From positions 28,417,230 to 28,481,229 of the forward strand of contig NC_088677.1 of assembly GCF_950023065.1 (NCBI RefSeq): DNA of 64,000 nt, in the 5' to 3' direction. A model generated the notes under the pieces. The model saw only the letters and a list, made by a program, of their open reading frames with translations, was not told the DNA's origin and did not search any database. Source of the DNA: Planococcus citri. Its lineage: Eukaryota > Arthropoda > Insecta > Hemiptera > Pseudococcidae. Shown here piece after piece: positions 43,272 through 56,660 of this stretch; positions within the stretch are counted from its first letter, which is position 1, and every line of letters starts with the position of its first letter. The translations under genes were made by a program, and so were the position numbers.

Positions 43272-44015
43272 TAGCAAAGTTTGAATTAGATGAATGTTTT
43301 TTTTTTTTTTTTTTTTTTTACCATGGAATGAAATGGAAACACGGATTTCACCTGTGTATTTGAGTGAAACGTAAGTACATGTTTATGGACATGAATGTAC
43401 CTACTCATAAGTAACTCCAATGAGTTTGTAAACGAGGTTTGCATCAATGAGATTTGCATTTTACAAGTTTTTTCAACAAGAAATTCAAGTTATAGAGGCA
43501 AAATGTCACCAACGTTCAACTTACAGAGCTTTTTTCTACATTTTTCAAAAATTGGAGGTTTTGGACTTTTTACTTTCAAGTTAAAGAAGTGAATTTTACA
43601 TTGAGTCTTATGGGGAGTTGAAGGGAAACCGACTTTGCTTCAAGTTACCAGAGTTTGAGTTATCAAGACTCCACTATATTGATATGATACTTGAATGTAA
43701 GCCCCACATCAAGATTTACACCCAGGTCCCTAACTGTTGTTAAGCAAGAAAGTTCTTCCCCATTGACTGTGTATGCGCAATTGCGCATCCTATAATTTTT
43801 TTTCCCGAGTAAATGTAATTGTTGCACATTTAGAAACATTCAGGCCAAGTTTGTTTTTGATGCTCCATTCTACAAACCTATCCAAATCTGTCTGAAGTTC
43901 TTGGCTATCCTCAATAGTTGGAATTTTCTTATACATCTTTGCATCGTCAGCGAAGAGCAGGCTCTCTGAATTTTTCAGCACAGATGGAAGGTCATTTGAA
44001 AACAATAGAAAGAAT

Positions 44016-47000
44016 AGGATTTTTCGAAGGGGTTGAAAAATTTTCAGACTAAGATCAGAATCCAGCTCTCATACTTCTGAGATAATCTTCCGAGTGTCAG
44101 AGTAGATTGGGTAAGTCGAGTGATGATAAGCCAAAAACTCGTTTTGTTTTTTTAAATTCAATTCAGTTTCTAAACGAAGATCCAAGCAGGTTTTTTTTTT
44201 ACACAATGACACAAAATTTAAGGGTTAGGCAATAGGCAACCGTACACACACGAATTCAGTAAAGTCGCCTATTCTCTCGTTGGTAGGTTTTACCCGTGAT
44301 CCGGAACACCCTGTACATCTCGTGCACTTCGCACCGGACACCGGACACGTGCAGGTACAACAAATGCCAAGTTGACCCGCAATTCAACAGTCTGAATTTT
44401 CGCGCTTTTGTGTAAAAATATTCGCGCGACGATGCAGTGCCTGGTGCGGCTCGTAGGAAAAAAAAGAGAAAAAATCGTTACAGTAATTGTACGTATTATT
44501 TACGTTTATATCTGCGTCCAAGAGATTAGAGAAAATGCCCATTCAGAATCGGTTTAATATTTAACACTCGGCGCGCGAGCTCTGTAATCGTTCAGCAGCT
44601 TGAAAAATGGCGCCTATTCTAGACCGTCTGACAGGCGATAAGTTAGGTGCCCGCAATCTTTACACAACGTCACTCATTGCACACAGCTTGGCGAAGGCGA
44701 AACTGTGCAAGGAAAAAGCATCGCGAATTTTTACACAAAAATATTTCTTCCAAGAATGGACAACTGTGTTGTAAGCCAACATCGAGCTGTGAGCTTTGCG
44801 CTTTTCGAGTTTATCTTCGCCTTCGCGCCAGTTCGACTCTTTCATTGTACTATCGCGACATTATGCGGCATTTATTGCGTATACTATGAGTCGATTTATC
44901 TCCGTGGCCTGTGCCAGGCGCCATTGCCATGCTTTAAGGCCTAGTATAATCGATTATAGTATAGAGCTGTATATGTATATGCAGTTTATGATACGGATGT
45001 ACGAATATAGTACCTATATAGGATATGAAAGAGAAAAGGTATTTTTTACTCGTATGTTTCATCTTTCGATTCGATGAATTATCTACCTTTATCGACATTC
45101 TGATTAAGTTGCACGTAGTTGCGAATTTATTATAGAATCACAATTGGATCGTTATATACGGAGGGGACATATTTACTATAGTCCTATACTGCGAATTTAA
45201 ATCACTAAACATGTCACGTCGAACGTCGCGATGTTATAAATTTGATTGTAATTAAAATTGTCGTTTTGAAAAATTAACGACTGTTTTTTTCCATTTTTTT
45301 TCCCCACAAAGGATGGACACGAGGTTGTCATTCTTTCACCATTTTGTATTCTGAGCGCGATCAAGTTGACAACGATGTTTCGTCACATTAACCCTTTCAC
45401 GTATTCACTAGTCGGATGGTGAAGGAAAGGGAGAAGGGGGTTGAAATGTAGAATTTCGTACATGAAGTTATGAAATGAGGTTGGAAAAAGTGTTGCGATG
45501 ATTTTAGATTCCTCGCTCAGACTCCTCTCCTCTGAAAGGGGGTTCAAGTTTAAGGTTTCAATCAAAAATTTGAGAAAAACTGGTTTTAAATCAACTTGGA
45601 AAATTCTCGAATACTCGAGTAAAACATGGAAATGTTATATTTTGATGAAAATTTTATGAAAAAGTGCTCTAGGTACCTCAAAAGAACCTTTTACCATCTC
45701 TTCTGTCCTTCAGATCTGTCAGAGAAACATTTAGATCTGATAGAGAAGAATGAAAAGACCATTCAAAAATGTCCAACGAGACTAAATTTCAGTTGCTGAA
45801 TTTCACTTTTTCATTTTTTGGTGAATTTATATTTTTAAAAAATTGTCTTATTTTCCATTTAAAAAAAAAAAAAAAAAACAGAATTTGATCAAATTGACTT
45901 TTGAAATTGATTGGAGGTCCTTTTGATGTAACCTGGAGTCTGCAGCGAATTTTTGAAAATTGATGTCTTCAAGTCGATCAAGAAGATCTTAAAGACGAAA
46001 TTTTCGATTCCAAAAAATCCGCTGAAGGCTCCAGAATGCCTCAAAGCCATCATCAGTCTATTCAAAAGGTTGAAAATAGAGCAAAAACCAATTTTTTTTT
46101 TGGAAAAATTTTCAAAATCCTCCGAAAATTGGAAAAAGAAATTCAGCTGGTAAGATTTTTGGCCTGATGGTGTATTTTTGGACGACGTTTCGATTTTTCC
46201 ATGTCCAGTGCAAAACTATTTCTGGAATAGGTAATCTTCTCTATGTGAGAGGTTAGACTTTAGGCTACTCGAATGAGGTACAATTTTCAAGGAATGCTGA
46301 AAAACTGTTACTAATGAGTGTACCTACCATATGTGATTTTTTGGGTAAGAACACCTGCTTCGAGGGATTTCAAAATTTATCTGATGACTAAAATTGGAGC
46401 AAGTTGAAATTTACTAAGAAAAATTTTGAAATTTATTTCAGTTTTTTTAAAACGAATTTGCAAAATGTGAATTTCAAAACCAGATTTTCACAGTTTTGAA
46501 AAAATAATAAGAAACAAAAAATAAATTTCAAAATTTGTTTGATAGCTTTTTTTGTTAACATTTTAAAAACTGGATTTAAATTTCAAAATATTGGCAAGGA
46601 TATGCTTTTTGCGTCGAGGGTCCTCCAAAATTGCTAATTCCAAAATATTTAAAAACTGTTTTTGAAATTTTTGAAACTTCGAAAATCTACTTTAAAAAGT
46701 TTCGGTGAAGGAAGCAGTCTACAAAACAAATTTGGAAAACTGATTTTGAAATTTTCTAGAAAACCTTTTTTGAAATTTACATTTTGAAAAACCGATTTCG
46801 GAATACCTAAATCTAACATAGAAATAAGAGAACAAACTTCAAAATTTTCAAATCAAGCGTTTGAAATTCATGTTCTATTCTCCTATATTATTTTAAAATC
46901 TTCATAAAAATAGATTTCAAAACAAAATGATGTTCAAGATTTCAAAATTTTTGGAATTTATCCCAATGGAAAATGAATGAATTTGATCAGGTCATGAACA

Positions 47001-49419
47001 GATCTATTCTGATCTGGTCAGATCTAATCAGATCTAAGGAATGTCTGTGAGGTCTCATCTTATCTAATTTAGTCTAATCAAGGTCACATTTATTCAGAAC
47101 TGACGTGTACGAATTTTTAGCAGAAAGGCATATTGTTGATCGATGATCATGATACACTACTCTGAATACCGCACATCATGGCTTATAGCTGTGTAGTTTT
47201 TCTTTTTCTTTGGTTTCAAAAAAATTCACAATTTTATTTATTCAATTATGACATTTTTAGGCATTTTTTTTTATTTTTTAGGTCCTTTCTGATGTTCTAT
47301 TAATTGATGTTTTTGGAATTTCTTCTTCATCGTCTTAAAAACCAAATATTCAAACAGTATTCATCTATCCATTAGTGTTTTTTAAAAATAGTCTCTCATT
47401 TTTTTGAACTTATTTCTAAACCATTTGCCTAATTTTTAGATTTTCTTTATTTTTAGAATTTTTTGTGCTTTTAGTGTGATGAATTTTTTGATATGAATAA
47501 AAAATAAAATTTCCAATCCATCAAATTGGATTTTTTTAAAAACCTTTTCTATTTTGTCAAGGTAAATCTCTTCAACATTGCTGCTTTGATTTTATCAATA
47601 TTCAACTGAATATTTCATTTAAAAAAATTGAACAAAATCGAAAAGCTCCTGCATTTCACCCAATTCATTAATTTTTTTTCTTCTTTCAAGAATAAAAACG
47701 TTATAGCTTTGTTGAGATTTTGAAATAGACAGACCGACAGCTAGTATTTTGATGCACTGTATTAAAATACAATTTCAAAACCTCGGCCAGACTTCAAAGC
47801 TTCAATTGCTCATGTAAAATCGGTATTTTCACCCAATAAATTTTTCGCTTATTGATTGATTGACTGAATAAACACAACCGAGTCTTTCAACTGCAAATAT
47901 TATTATAACTATCGGTGCTCTTACACAGTAAAAAAAAAAAGCACGAGTAAGTACCTACTGTGTTCTTCACTGGAATAAAAAATGGTAAGAATAATGTCAA
48001 CAGACGACTACGACGAGTCGACGCCGACGATCGAGAAAGAAAAAACAAATATCATAGGAAAACGAAGCAATCAAGCAAAGCGTTTTGGTAGTTTTCAATT
48101 AATTTCACAACGATTGCGATTGTCACGGCGAGGGCGATGGGAGATGAGCGAAAAACGAAACCATGGCAAATTACAGCAGGAACTAGAAAGTGGAAGGCGC
48201 AGGCGAACAGAATTATGGCGAATTTTCCTTTTCGCTGGTAAATATTTTCTGTCTTATTTTTCGCCCAATTTATAATACCATTTTCGCATCTTCTTCTTCT
48301 CCATTTTCTTCTTGATTTAGCACGAGGGGGCGTCAAAAAAAAAAAAATCCACGTCTGTTTCGCTCATCATCATCGACGAGGGAATTTTTTCGACCGAAGT
48401 ATGAACTGCAATGCATCGCTCAAAAGGCATCGCGAATTGTTTTTGTATCGGAAACGCGCCGATAATTTACATGTTAATTACTTTGGCAGCATTTTGTTTG
48501 CAATCAGCATTACGTATGTCATCGCGCGCTGTTATAAGCGTTAAGCTTATAGTGTCAATAATGGCAACAGGTTATTTTGAACGGAATTTCGCCAACTAAT
48601 TTCAGATAAATATTTAATCTATTCGACACATACACGCCTTTCGGCCATCGACATGTACTCGTATATAGGTAGTAGCTTTTTCATTACGAAATATTCTGAC
48701 AACCAAATGATATAATCGTCAACGTTGTATTCATTATTAGTTTTTCCTGCCTGCGTTTCGAGGTTATAGTAGGATACGAAAAAGAAAACATAAAAGCCGC
48801 GTACGGTGCAGTCCCACGATACCCAGACCGGCCGTAGGCTTCGCCGATATCGCATAAATATTAATTAGGCTTACAAAAACGTCCCAAGAATGTACCTAGT
48901 AGTCGTGCTAAAATGTAAATAAAAATAAAATGTCAACGCCTATTAGAGAGGAATTTTACCCTTTTGTATGTATAAATGTAGCTCGCCAAGTGCGACTACC
49001 TGGCGTAACAATTTTTTCAATTCTAAAAAGCAAAAACAAATAACTTCAATTCTCCGATGAGTAAAATTCCAGACAAACACCTGGAAATTTTTCGCCGAAA
49101 AATTTACCTATAATTCCTGCGAGAGTAATTTTTTCCAATTAAATTTAAAACACGCGTGAAATTCAACATGGTTTTAATACACCTTATTTTCTATCATGCA
49201 AAAAAGGGCCGTACGATTTAGATCAATTTTTTTAGGGAGTTCATATTTTGAGAATTCTCGAGTCACTACCTTGTTTTCAACAAATTGTCGTTTGTCAGAT
49301 TTTAAGAAAGCTCGAGTTCAATATTACCTACGTCTTTAATTCTAGGAGAAAAAACTGAAATAGTATATTTTACTAAATTTTAAAATCCTTAGGAGCCCCC
49401 CCCACCGTGCAAAGTATGT
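44016..49419. other. Gene-poor region with GC-richer patches
   Basis: No recognisable gene. The 44300-44940 patch is CpG-rich with several overlapping open frames on both strands, none with a known motif. 47980-48560 is a second such patch containing an ATG-started 97-codon frame that begins ATG-GTAAGA, which could itself be a splice donor. GATCTGA/TCAGATC words cluster at 45715-45740 and 46990-47035. A decayed relative of the foldback arms lies near 45770-46070. Confidence 0.4.
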
Positions 49420-50180
49420 CAATCGTCAGCAGAAACCAGCAACTAGCTGATAATTTACCGAGAAATGTCAGTCATTTAGCCTACTAAAAGTTACCAGAAA
49501 ATTACAGCAAATAAAACTAACAATAATTCAAATTATTCAATCATTTGCCAAAAATTATCAAATTACCCATTTACAGTAGGTAGGTATTTACAAAAAAAAA
49601 GCAGTCGTTTACCAAAAGTTACCATGAATACATATTAGGTACATAAAAACACCAGAACCAGCCAGCAGTTTATCCAAAATTACCTGTAATTTACCACAAA
49701 TTCAACAGTAATATAACAAAAGTTGTTAATAATTTATCAGATATGACCAGTTCTAAGACAGAAAAAAATACTAGTAAATCATCAGAAATTACCAGTAATT
49801 TACCTAAATCTACCAGAAAGTAATTTACCAAAATTTACCAATTGACTGCTAATTTAGCAAAAATTACCAGTAATTGACCTACCAGAAATTACCAGTAATT
49901 CATCAAAGATGACTTGTAATTTATCAAAAAAACTGGCAATTTACCAGAATTTACCAGTAATTCACCTACTAGAATTTACCAGTAATTCACCTACTAGAAA
50001 TTATCAGTAATTTACCTACTAGAAATTACCAGTAATTTATCAAAATTTACCAGTAATTTACCAAAAATTACCAGTAATTTACCAAAAATTACCAGTAATT
50101 TACCAAAAATGAAAAATTACTTGTAATTTACCAAAAATGAAAAATTACTTGTAATTTACCAAAAATGAAAAATTACCTGT
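49420..50180. repeat. 21-bp minisatellite, block 1
   Basis: Units of the type AATTTACCAAAAATTACCAGT recur with drift; the most regular copies are at about 50030-50170. Variants carry ACCTACTAG or ATCAAA in the middle. The left part is strongly diverged and the right part homogeneous. Confidence 0.85.
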
Positions 50181-50189
50181 AGAACAATG

Positions 50190-51050
50190 ACCATGCTAGC
50201 GACATGTGGAGTCCAAATGTGACGGATGTGGATGGATCGACATTGGCATCAAAATTTATGTCGACCTCTAGCTACGCAAAATTGTTAAATTTTAGTTTCA
50301 AAATTGAAATTTTTTTCCAAAAATCATTTTCTCTTACACACTTAGGTGGCCATTGCTCATGCTGAAAGCAAAAGCAGCATCGATGCGGAGGCCACCTCCG
50401 AGAAGTACAGACAGAAAGTCCATATTCAGTATAGTTGAACATTAAACTCTTTATACTGAAAGGTACAATAGGTTATCTAAGAGTACTAAACTAATACATT
50501 TTCATGTCGACTACATGTCAATGTTGATGTTGATGTGAAATTCGACATCAACAAATAATACATCCACAATATCAACTGAATTTTTCACATTTGAGAAATC
50601 TTTGAAATTTTGGTCAATGTTAGTGTCGATGTATTTGTGGATGATCGACTTTCACATCGACATAACATCGACAACTCCAAACTATGGAAAAGTGAATAAT
50701 TTTATCAAGGCCATTAAAAATTTTTCTCCCTTCAAAAAAAAATCATCTTTTCAAATGTTTAATGAGCTTTTAAACACTGAAACAGAAATTTTATCTTAAT
50801 TTTTAAATTTTTAATTCTGAAAAATTGGTCGACATAGTTGTGGATGTAAATTTTGAGCATTGAATTTTACATGAACATGTCCACATTGCATGTCGAGGTA
50901 TCAGAAATAATGAGAAAATTTCGAAAATGTTCATTAACCTGGCTTCTTTACAGACAGAAGATTCCTATTAAATAACTTATTGGTCAGTTTTCCATCGTCA
51001 TGTTGGAAAAAAACAAAGTCGATGTAAATGTTGATGTTGACAATTGTTGT
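50190..51050. other. Segment splitting the minisatellite, rich in GTCGATGT words
   Basis: About 860 bp of different sequence between the two minisatellite blocks. It contains many GTCGA, GATGT and inverse ACATC words, for example TGTCAATGTTGATGTTGATG near 50515 and CACATCGACATAACATCGAC near 50653. No complete TIR pair or ORF identified. It could be an insertion or an older repeat of its own. Confidence 0.5.
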
Positions 51051-51054
51051 AAGG

Positions 51055-51670
51055 GTACTTGTGATTTACCAAAAATAACCTGTAATTTACGAAAAAAAAC
51101 TGGCAATTTACCAGAATTTACCAGTAATTTACCTACTAGAAATTACCAGTGATTTATTAAAATTTACCTGTAATGTACCAAAAATTGCCTGCAATTTACC
51201 AAAAGTTACCTGTAATTTACCAAAAATTACCTATAATTTACCAAAAATTACTTGTAATTTACCAATTACCTAAAATTACTTGTAATTTACCAAAAATTAC
51301 TTGTAATTTCCAAAAATTACTTGTAATTTACCAAAAATTACTTGTAATTTACCAAAAATTACTTGTAATTTACCAAAATTTACTTGTAATTTACCAAAAA
51401 TTACTTGTAATTTACCAAAAATTACCAGTAATTTATCAAAAATTACCAGTAATTTTTTACCAATAATTACTTGTAAATTGCCGAAAATTACCAGTAATTT
51501 ACCAAAAATTACCAGTAATTTACCAAAAATTACCAGCAATTTACCAAACATCACCAGTGAGATGATTCGCCAGAAGATACTTATTATTTGTCAAAAATGA
51601 TGAGTAGGTAATTTTCCAAAAATCACCAGTACCTACTGTAGGAACTATAAATCGCCAGTAATTTATCAAA
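51055..51670. repeat. 21-bp minisatellite, block 2
   Basis: Units AATTTACCAAAAATTACTTGT and AATTTACCAAAAATTACCAGT repeat about 24 times with a 20-21 bp period. As 21 is a multiple of three, a frame stays open on each strand (plus 51173-51466; minus 51554-51297), giving repeated YQKLPVI or GKLQVIF heptads. These are repeat artefacts rather than genes. Confidence 0.9.
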
Positions 51671-54600
51671 AGCTACTTGCAATTTACCAAGGAATTCTGC
51701 TCGAATCTTGATACTAACGTGAAATGTTATTCGTAGGAAGCATACAATTTACAAAATGTATTACAAAGTTTTAAAAAGTCTGACAAAAATAATTTATGCT
51801 GAAAATGAAATTGATCAAATTTTTTTCAACATCTTTAATCGCACCTCACAAGCTTTAATTCCTTAAATATGTATATTCCCAGTTGAGAAAATAAAATGAA
51901 TGGGATCTATCGTTTTCGGTATTAATAGAATTTACCGCCAAAGAGACATTTGAATGTAGGTAAACATTATGACCTCAGCTTTAGAAACAATTCTTCAACA
52001 AAACTCTTCCACCGCAAACTTTAATTCCAAAGAGGTAAAATAAAACACAACAAGATAGGTACTAATAAAAATTACGAAGAAAAAAAAACACCAATAAACC
52101 AAATTACCCGATGCTTGACGTCTTTAAAACAGCATTCGACTCGAAATTGAAGACAAATGCGGGAAAAAACCCCTCAGAACTTTAATATTAAGGAATTAAA
52201 AAGCTCGAGTATACCTACTTGTAATATGCAGATATAAAAATTGAACTCATCATCCTCCAAATCGTTTCTTCTTATAGGAAAACTTTACGTTCGCGACTCG
52301 CGAAGTTGAATTGTTGAACTGAACTTATATACACACGAAACAAGGAAACGACTATCAACATCGAAACTAATTAAAACAAATCCCAAACACTCCAAGATTT
52401 AGAGGGGAAAAAATGCACTAATTACAAAACTTGAGGAATTTTTTATTTAAAGTGAAATTATCTCAGTCGCCGTTTTAATGTTTTACTTGTGAATAAAAAA
52501 TATGGTAAACGGGTTAAAAACGCATTAACAAAAACAGATTAGGCTTTCACATCTTTCTATTTTTTTTATCTTTTGATTTCGCAAGCTTATACGGTTTAAA
52601 ACAGTGATAAACATTTTGCAGATAAGTTATCCATTCGCTCGTGGAGATTGCTGGAGATGAGAAGCGAAAACAAATAATAATTCCGTCTATAGTTTATATT
52701 ATTCGTTTCGACGACGATTTTAAAATTCGTTTCGCGTTCCAATTAATTTGATGGATTATTTTTATTAAACTTTTGATTCTAATTTTAACACTTGTTGGAT
52801 TGTGGAATTAATGAAGTTCGACAAGATCCTCCAGTGTAAATTACAACTTTGTAAAATTCTCCTCGACTCGGTTTCGGTCTTTATAAGTAATGCCAGCCTT
52901 TTTTTTCGAGGGAGGGTTTCAATTTTATACCACTCTGATTTCTATACTCAGATTAACAATTTCGAAAACAGGGGCTATATTCTTTCGTTTGTATTCTGAA
53001 ATAATGAACAATGGAAAATTTCGAGTTATTTATATCTACGTGTCTTGTGCTTAGTCGCTAATATTTTCGATATGGTAATTTCAATTTTCGAATACGATTT
53101 TTTTTTGACAGTAGTGACAGTACCTATGTTGAGAACCACTGTGTGTCTGTGTGAATTATTGAGAAATTTTCATTTGTTTTGGTGTGTGTGTGTTACGAAG
53201 AAATAATTGAATAGAGTTAGGTAATCGTCTTGAAAATATGGATTCATACATTATTTTGTGTTCTTGATGATAATTGGAAATTTCCTCTGCTATATAAGTA
53301 TTAGTAGGTCAAGTTCTCGACCAGAGGAGGGAAGTTGCAGAAATAAGAATGGGAATTGAAATTTTCGACGTGTTTGTTCCGAACTATTTGGCTGATATTG
53401 CATTTTATTTCTTGAAAAAAAAAGACCCACCCAAAATATGATGATACATGATAACGTGGAAAATGTTTTAATTGGATTAAAAAAGGTCTTCGCCCTTTTG
53501 AAAATCAACTTCCTCGTTCCCATTACCATTTTGTAAAATTTTATAGGTAGATAGGCTTTTTAGTACGTATTACCCACACGTTTTTAAACTATGATGATAT
53601 TTTCAGATGAACAAGAAATTTCCGCATTACAGTCTCTTTTCATCGTTTGACGAAAACAAATTTTTTTAGAGATTAAAAATTGGTCGACAGAAAAATAAAT
53701 CTAAAAAATGTTTAATAGGCTTTTAGAATCAATTCAAATATTGCAAAAAAATAGGCCTTGAATTAAATTTCAAAAAAAAAATCAAATGTGTGTTATCAAA
53801 AGAACTACCACATCGTTTTCGTTTTACGAACCGTTAGAATTCAAATTCTTATGAATCTTATTTGATCTTCGTTGAATGGAAAAAAAAAGAATGAACGGGG
53901 AAGCAGGAAAGAGGGAATACTCAATAGGCTAATTGGCTAATTTCTTGTCTCAAAGAGTTTACAAATACGAGTTAAAAGCCTTTTGTGGATCTATGTACTT
54001 CGGATTTTTTTTAGCGAAATTGTGTCAGAAATGGATACCTGAGAGTAAAAAAATAATAAACATGGGCAACCTCAGAAAAATCAGTTTACAGTTCGATTAA
54101 ACTAGCCTTTCAAGGTCATTTCTGGGGGGGGGGGGTGATCAAATTCTAAACTCTGGAATGAAAAATCGAAAATTTTACATTCATTTCAAAAACCTTCAAA
54201 AAATGAAATTTTAGGTGATTTGTTTACTATTTTTCCAATTTTTTTTTCACAGTTCTGCGTAATTTTTCATTGATTTCCATTGAAAATACTCAAGGTCAAT
54301 GCAAGTTTCGAATACTTTTTTTGAGTATTCTTCGTGAAATAATTTGAACGATATTCTGTTTTTTCTCTTCCATAATTAAGTAGAAATGACTAGGTACGTA
54401 AATGAATAAGAAATAATTTCAGAATTAACTTCTATTTCTTATTTACTCAGGTAACTACTTTTTAAAACAAAATTCTCCGAAGCATAACACCAGTAATAAT
54501 TTACCTACTTATTCGTCGTACGATTGGTTGATATTATTTAGCATGAGAAGGGGATGTTATGTTGACAAAACCTTTATAAAGCATCGTTTAATACGTCAAT

Positions 54601-55913
54601 TGTAACATTAGACAGATACATCCCCAAGGAAACGATATCTATGACGTATTTATTTTTAATGATATAAAGCAAACTTCCCTTCACCCCATTTTACAGTACC
54701 CTACCTATATACCCTGTTATAGTAAATGTACGAGACAAAGGATAGATATATTTGTCATCTTGAACTAATCACCTCGCAAGATTTTACTCCAAAATAATCG
54801 TCAGGCTGAGGCCAAGTGTATAAAATAGCCTATACTTTTTTTTAGCACTTGTAAAAAAAAAAGGAAAGAAAAAAGAAAACTGCTTTGATATTCAGGGTAG
54901 CCTTTTATTGATGTAATTATCATTACAATTGTGTTAGCTGCATCGTTCCACTCGGTGCCTACAAATTAAACCAACTTCCAAGCTCGTTACATTTTCCATA
55001 ATGGCGGAATAAAATTCAAATAGTTATAGATGCGGGCCAAGACGAAGCGACGGGTGAAATTAATAGAAAAATTGAATGTTCTTAACGATGTAATTTTACT
55101 TTTGTTAATTTTTGCTAGATTTAATGTGCGAATTTTCCGAATAGGTAACGCGAACGATAAGCTTATTAAGCTGTGTGCTGCGTATACTTATATAGCAGAC
55201 TATACCTATAGTATAACTAAGTATGCCTGCTTATTGCAGCCTGTATTAAAACCGCCGTGAATAATTTGATTTTTTTCTTTTCATAGCGTGGTATAATTTT
55301 TACGACGTTTGGTTGAAATTAGAATTTATAACTTTCGAGGCGTTTTATTGCTTGTGTTTTTTTAAAACAGCTGATGTTTATTAAGATCAACTAGGACTTG
55401 GTAGTTGAGTAAGGTGTCCAAGGAGAGGATAAAAAAACGGCCAAATGTTATCTAAAGGTAGGTATCGCCTATGTAAGTATTCGAATGGATGAATTGTATT
55501 TTTGAAAAGTGAAGGTCTTTCTCCTTACGACGTTTTATCCAACTTATGTAAAAATTGAAGATGTTGTACGATTTCGAGAAAAAAATGACAGATTTTGAAA
55601 AAAAAAACAAAGTAGCTAAATGGACTTACAGAGTTTGCATAAGCTCCAAATTGGGAAATTGAAATTCGATTTTGGAGTTTGATTCAGGATTTTCAAATTT
55701 TTTTTACCTATTTTGCATGAGCTACAGAATGCAAAATTAAAAATAATTCCATAGTTCACAAGACCCTCAAAACGCAAAAACTGAAAAACAATTTCAAAAT
55801 CTGTTAGCACCAAAAGTGCGAAAAAGTTTTACCTGTTACCTGTTGGTTGGTCACCGTGCCATGTACATTGTACCTACAGCTACAAGGCTAGAGGCTGGGG
55901 TTATTTTATACTG
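51671..55913. other. Intergenic, no gene recognised
   Basis: A/T-rich DNA with a short GT microsatellite near 53183, a G-run near 54126 and a relative of the 47-bp repeat at 55630-55700. Frames at 52802-52999, 53529-53290 and 55030-55260 show no motif I can name. Confidence 0.45.
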
Positions 55914-56165
55914 TTACATTAATGAAAGGAGGTTGGATTTTTGGAGAAAGGAGAGTAAGACTGAAGGGTTATGAGCTATTTCAGGTAGAGTTTTAGGAAG
56001 GTTGAGTGAGTTTCTTAAATTGGTATGATCTTGACAGGTGAGTAAGATGTGGGAGATAATGAGTTGGACTTCACATGTAGAGCATTTTGGAGGGGGTTCT
56101 TTTTTGAACAGATGAGAGTGGGTGAGGAGGGTATGGCCTGTACTGTACCCCATTGGGTGAAAATC
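55914..56165 (-). pseudogene. LINE B, C-terminal fragment
   Basis: Minus-strand frame with GHTLLTHSHLFKKEPPPKCSTC, then LIISHILLTCQDH and a stop at 55914. The pattern GHT-x-LTH...PP-x-C-x-x-C...SHILL-x-C is the zinc-knuckle-like end that follows RNase H in many jockey/I-group LINE ORF2 proteins. It probably belongs with the piece at 58496-59902, displaced by later insertions. Confidence 0.75.
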
Positions 56166-56372
56166 TGTCCATGATACGCGACAAAAAACGCGACAGGAAT
56201 TGCAACATTTTCCACCAATACTTCTCTGCTCATTAATCAGCGTGTGTATTTTTTTACATGATAAATGCTGCCAATGTGCAATATTCATGAACAATTTTTT
56301 GGCTCTGCCGGGGATCAAACCCAGGACTCTGAGTTGGAGAGCGACTTTTCTACTTACCAAACCATCGCGGCA
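56166..56372 (-). mobile_element. tRNA-derived SINE
   Basis: The minus strand has an A-box-like TGGTTTGGTAAG (56364-56353) and a B-box-like GGTTTGATCCC (56321-56311) at tRNA-like spacing, with CCTGG before and CCGGC after the B box as in a T-arm. The sequence does not close into a full cloverleaf, so I read it as a SINE head with a body of about 150 bp, not a tRNA gene. The downstream limit is approximate. It is inserted next to or within the LINE B C-terminal part. Confidence 0.6.
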
Positions 56373-56660
56373 TTTGATGGAATAATTGCAAATATTTCAA
56401 TACTATGTTAAAACATTTGCATAAAATACCGCAATTATGCGAATGTTTTAGCAAATATGCGAAAGAATATGCCAAAAAACGGATTAGTGGCATATTTTGT
56501 AGTTGGTTTCTTCCAGCGTGAAGAAACACGCCACGTAATTTGAAAGTGCTCTGTGCTTACGCGAGAAAAATGTGATACAAAATGTTCTTGTAGCCTATTT
56601 TTTCACATATTTTTTTTTGGTGCATCAATCCACCTTCTGAACAGCGCTTTTTCATGTGTA

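Larger units (their letters stand above)
42071..43676. mobile_element. Pogo/Tigger-like non-autonomous element with TA flanks
   Basis: The left end CAGTGGAGTCTCGATTACTC matches the inverse of the right end (TAGTGGAGTCTTGATAACTC), flanked by TA at 42069-42070 and 43677-43678. Such ends plus a TA duplication are typical of pogo/Tigger relatives of Tc1/mariner. ACTTTGAGTTATCAGAGTTTT-type words recur inside both ends. No transposase frame. It interrupts LINE A: joining the sequence at one TA restores a continuous LINE reading frame. It contains the elements at 42185-43271 and 42967-43177. Confidence 0.78.
40805..44015 (-). mobile_element. LINE A, 5'-truncated, jockey/CR1-like, split by insertions
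   Basis: The minus strand shows reverse transcriptase pieces. At 44015-43790 are LLFSNDLPSVLKN and the catalytic-type FADDAK, followed by WSIKNKLGLNVSKC. After a frame slip in an A-run comes TTVRDLGVNLDVGLTF to 43677. The frame resumes at 42070 (KARRMEYFVV) and continues with NPHTKKCIQELEKIQNK to about 41890. A C-terminal part follows (SLEKRREIITLMFLYDIIH, near 41520; FLCRCADADIF, near 41270). Stops and frameshifts make it a pseudogene. The 3' end carries a 9-bp stem (GGTCTCTCC at 40855-40863, GGAGAGACC at 40885-40893) and a poly(A) tail on the minus strand (40846-40831) with A-rich repeats. Insertions are at 41546-41824 and 42071-43676. Confidence 0.82.

Noticed and set aside
44647..45077. 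Several overlapping open frames on both strands
   Set aside because: They arise from a GC-richer patch with few stop codons; mutually overlapping and without motifs.
51173..51554. Open frames of 97 (plus) and 85 (minus) codons with heptad repeats
   Set aside because: Both are produced by the 21-bp minisatellite, whose length is a multiple of three; open on both strands and without unique sequence.
56306..56372. tRNA gene on minus strand
   Set aside because: A- and B-box-like words are present but no full cloverleaf closes and it continues into a non-tRNA body, so a SINE is more likely.
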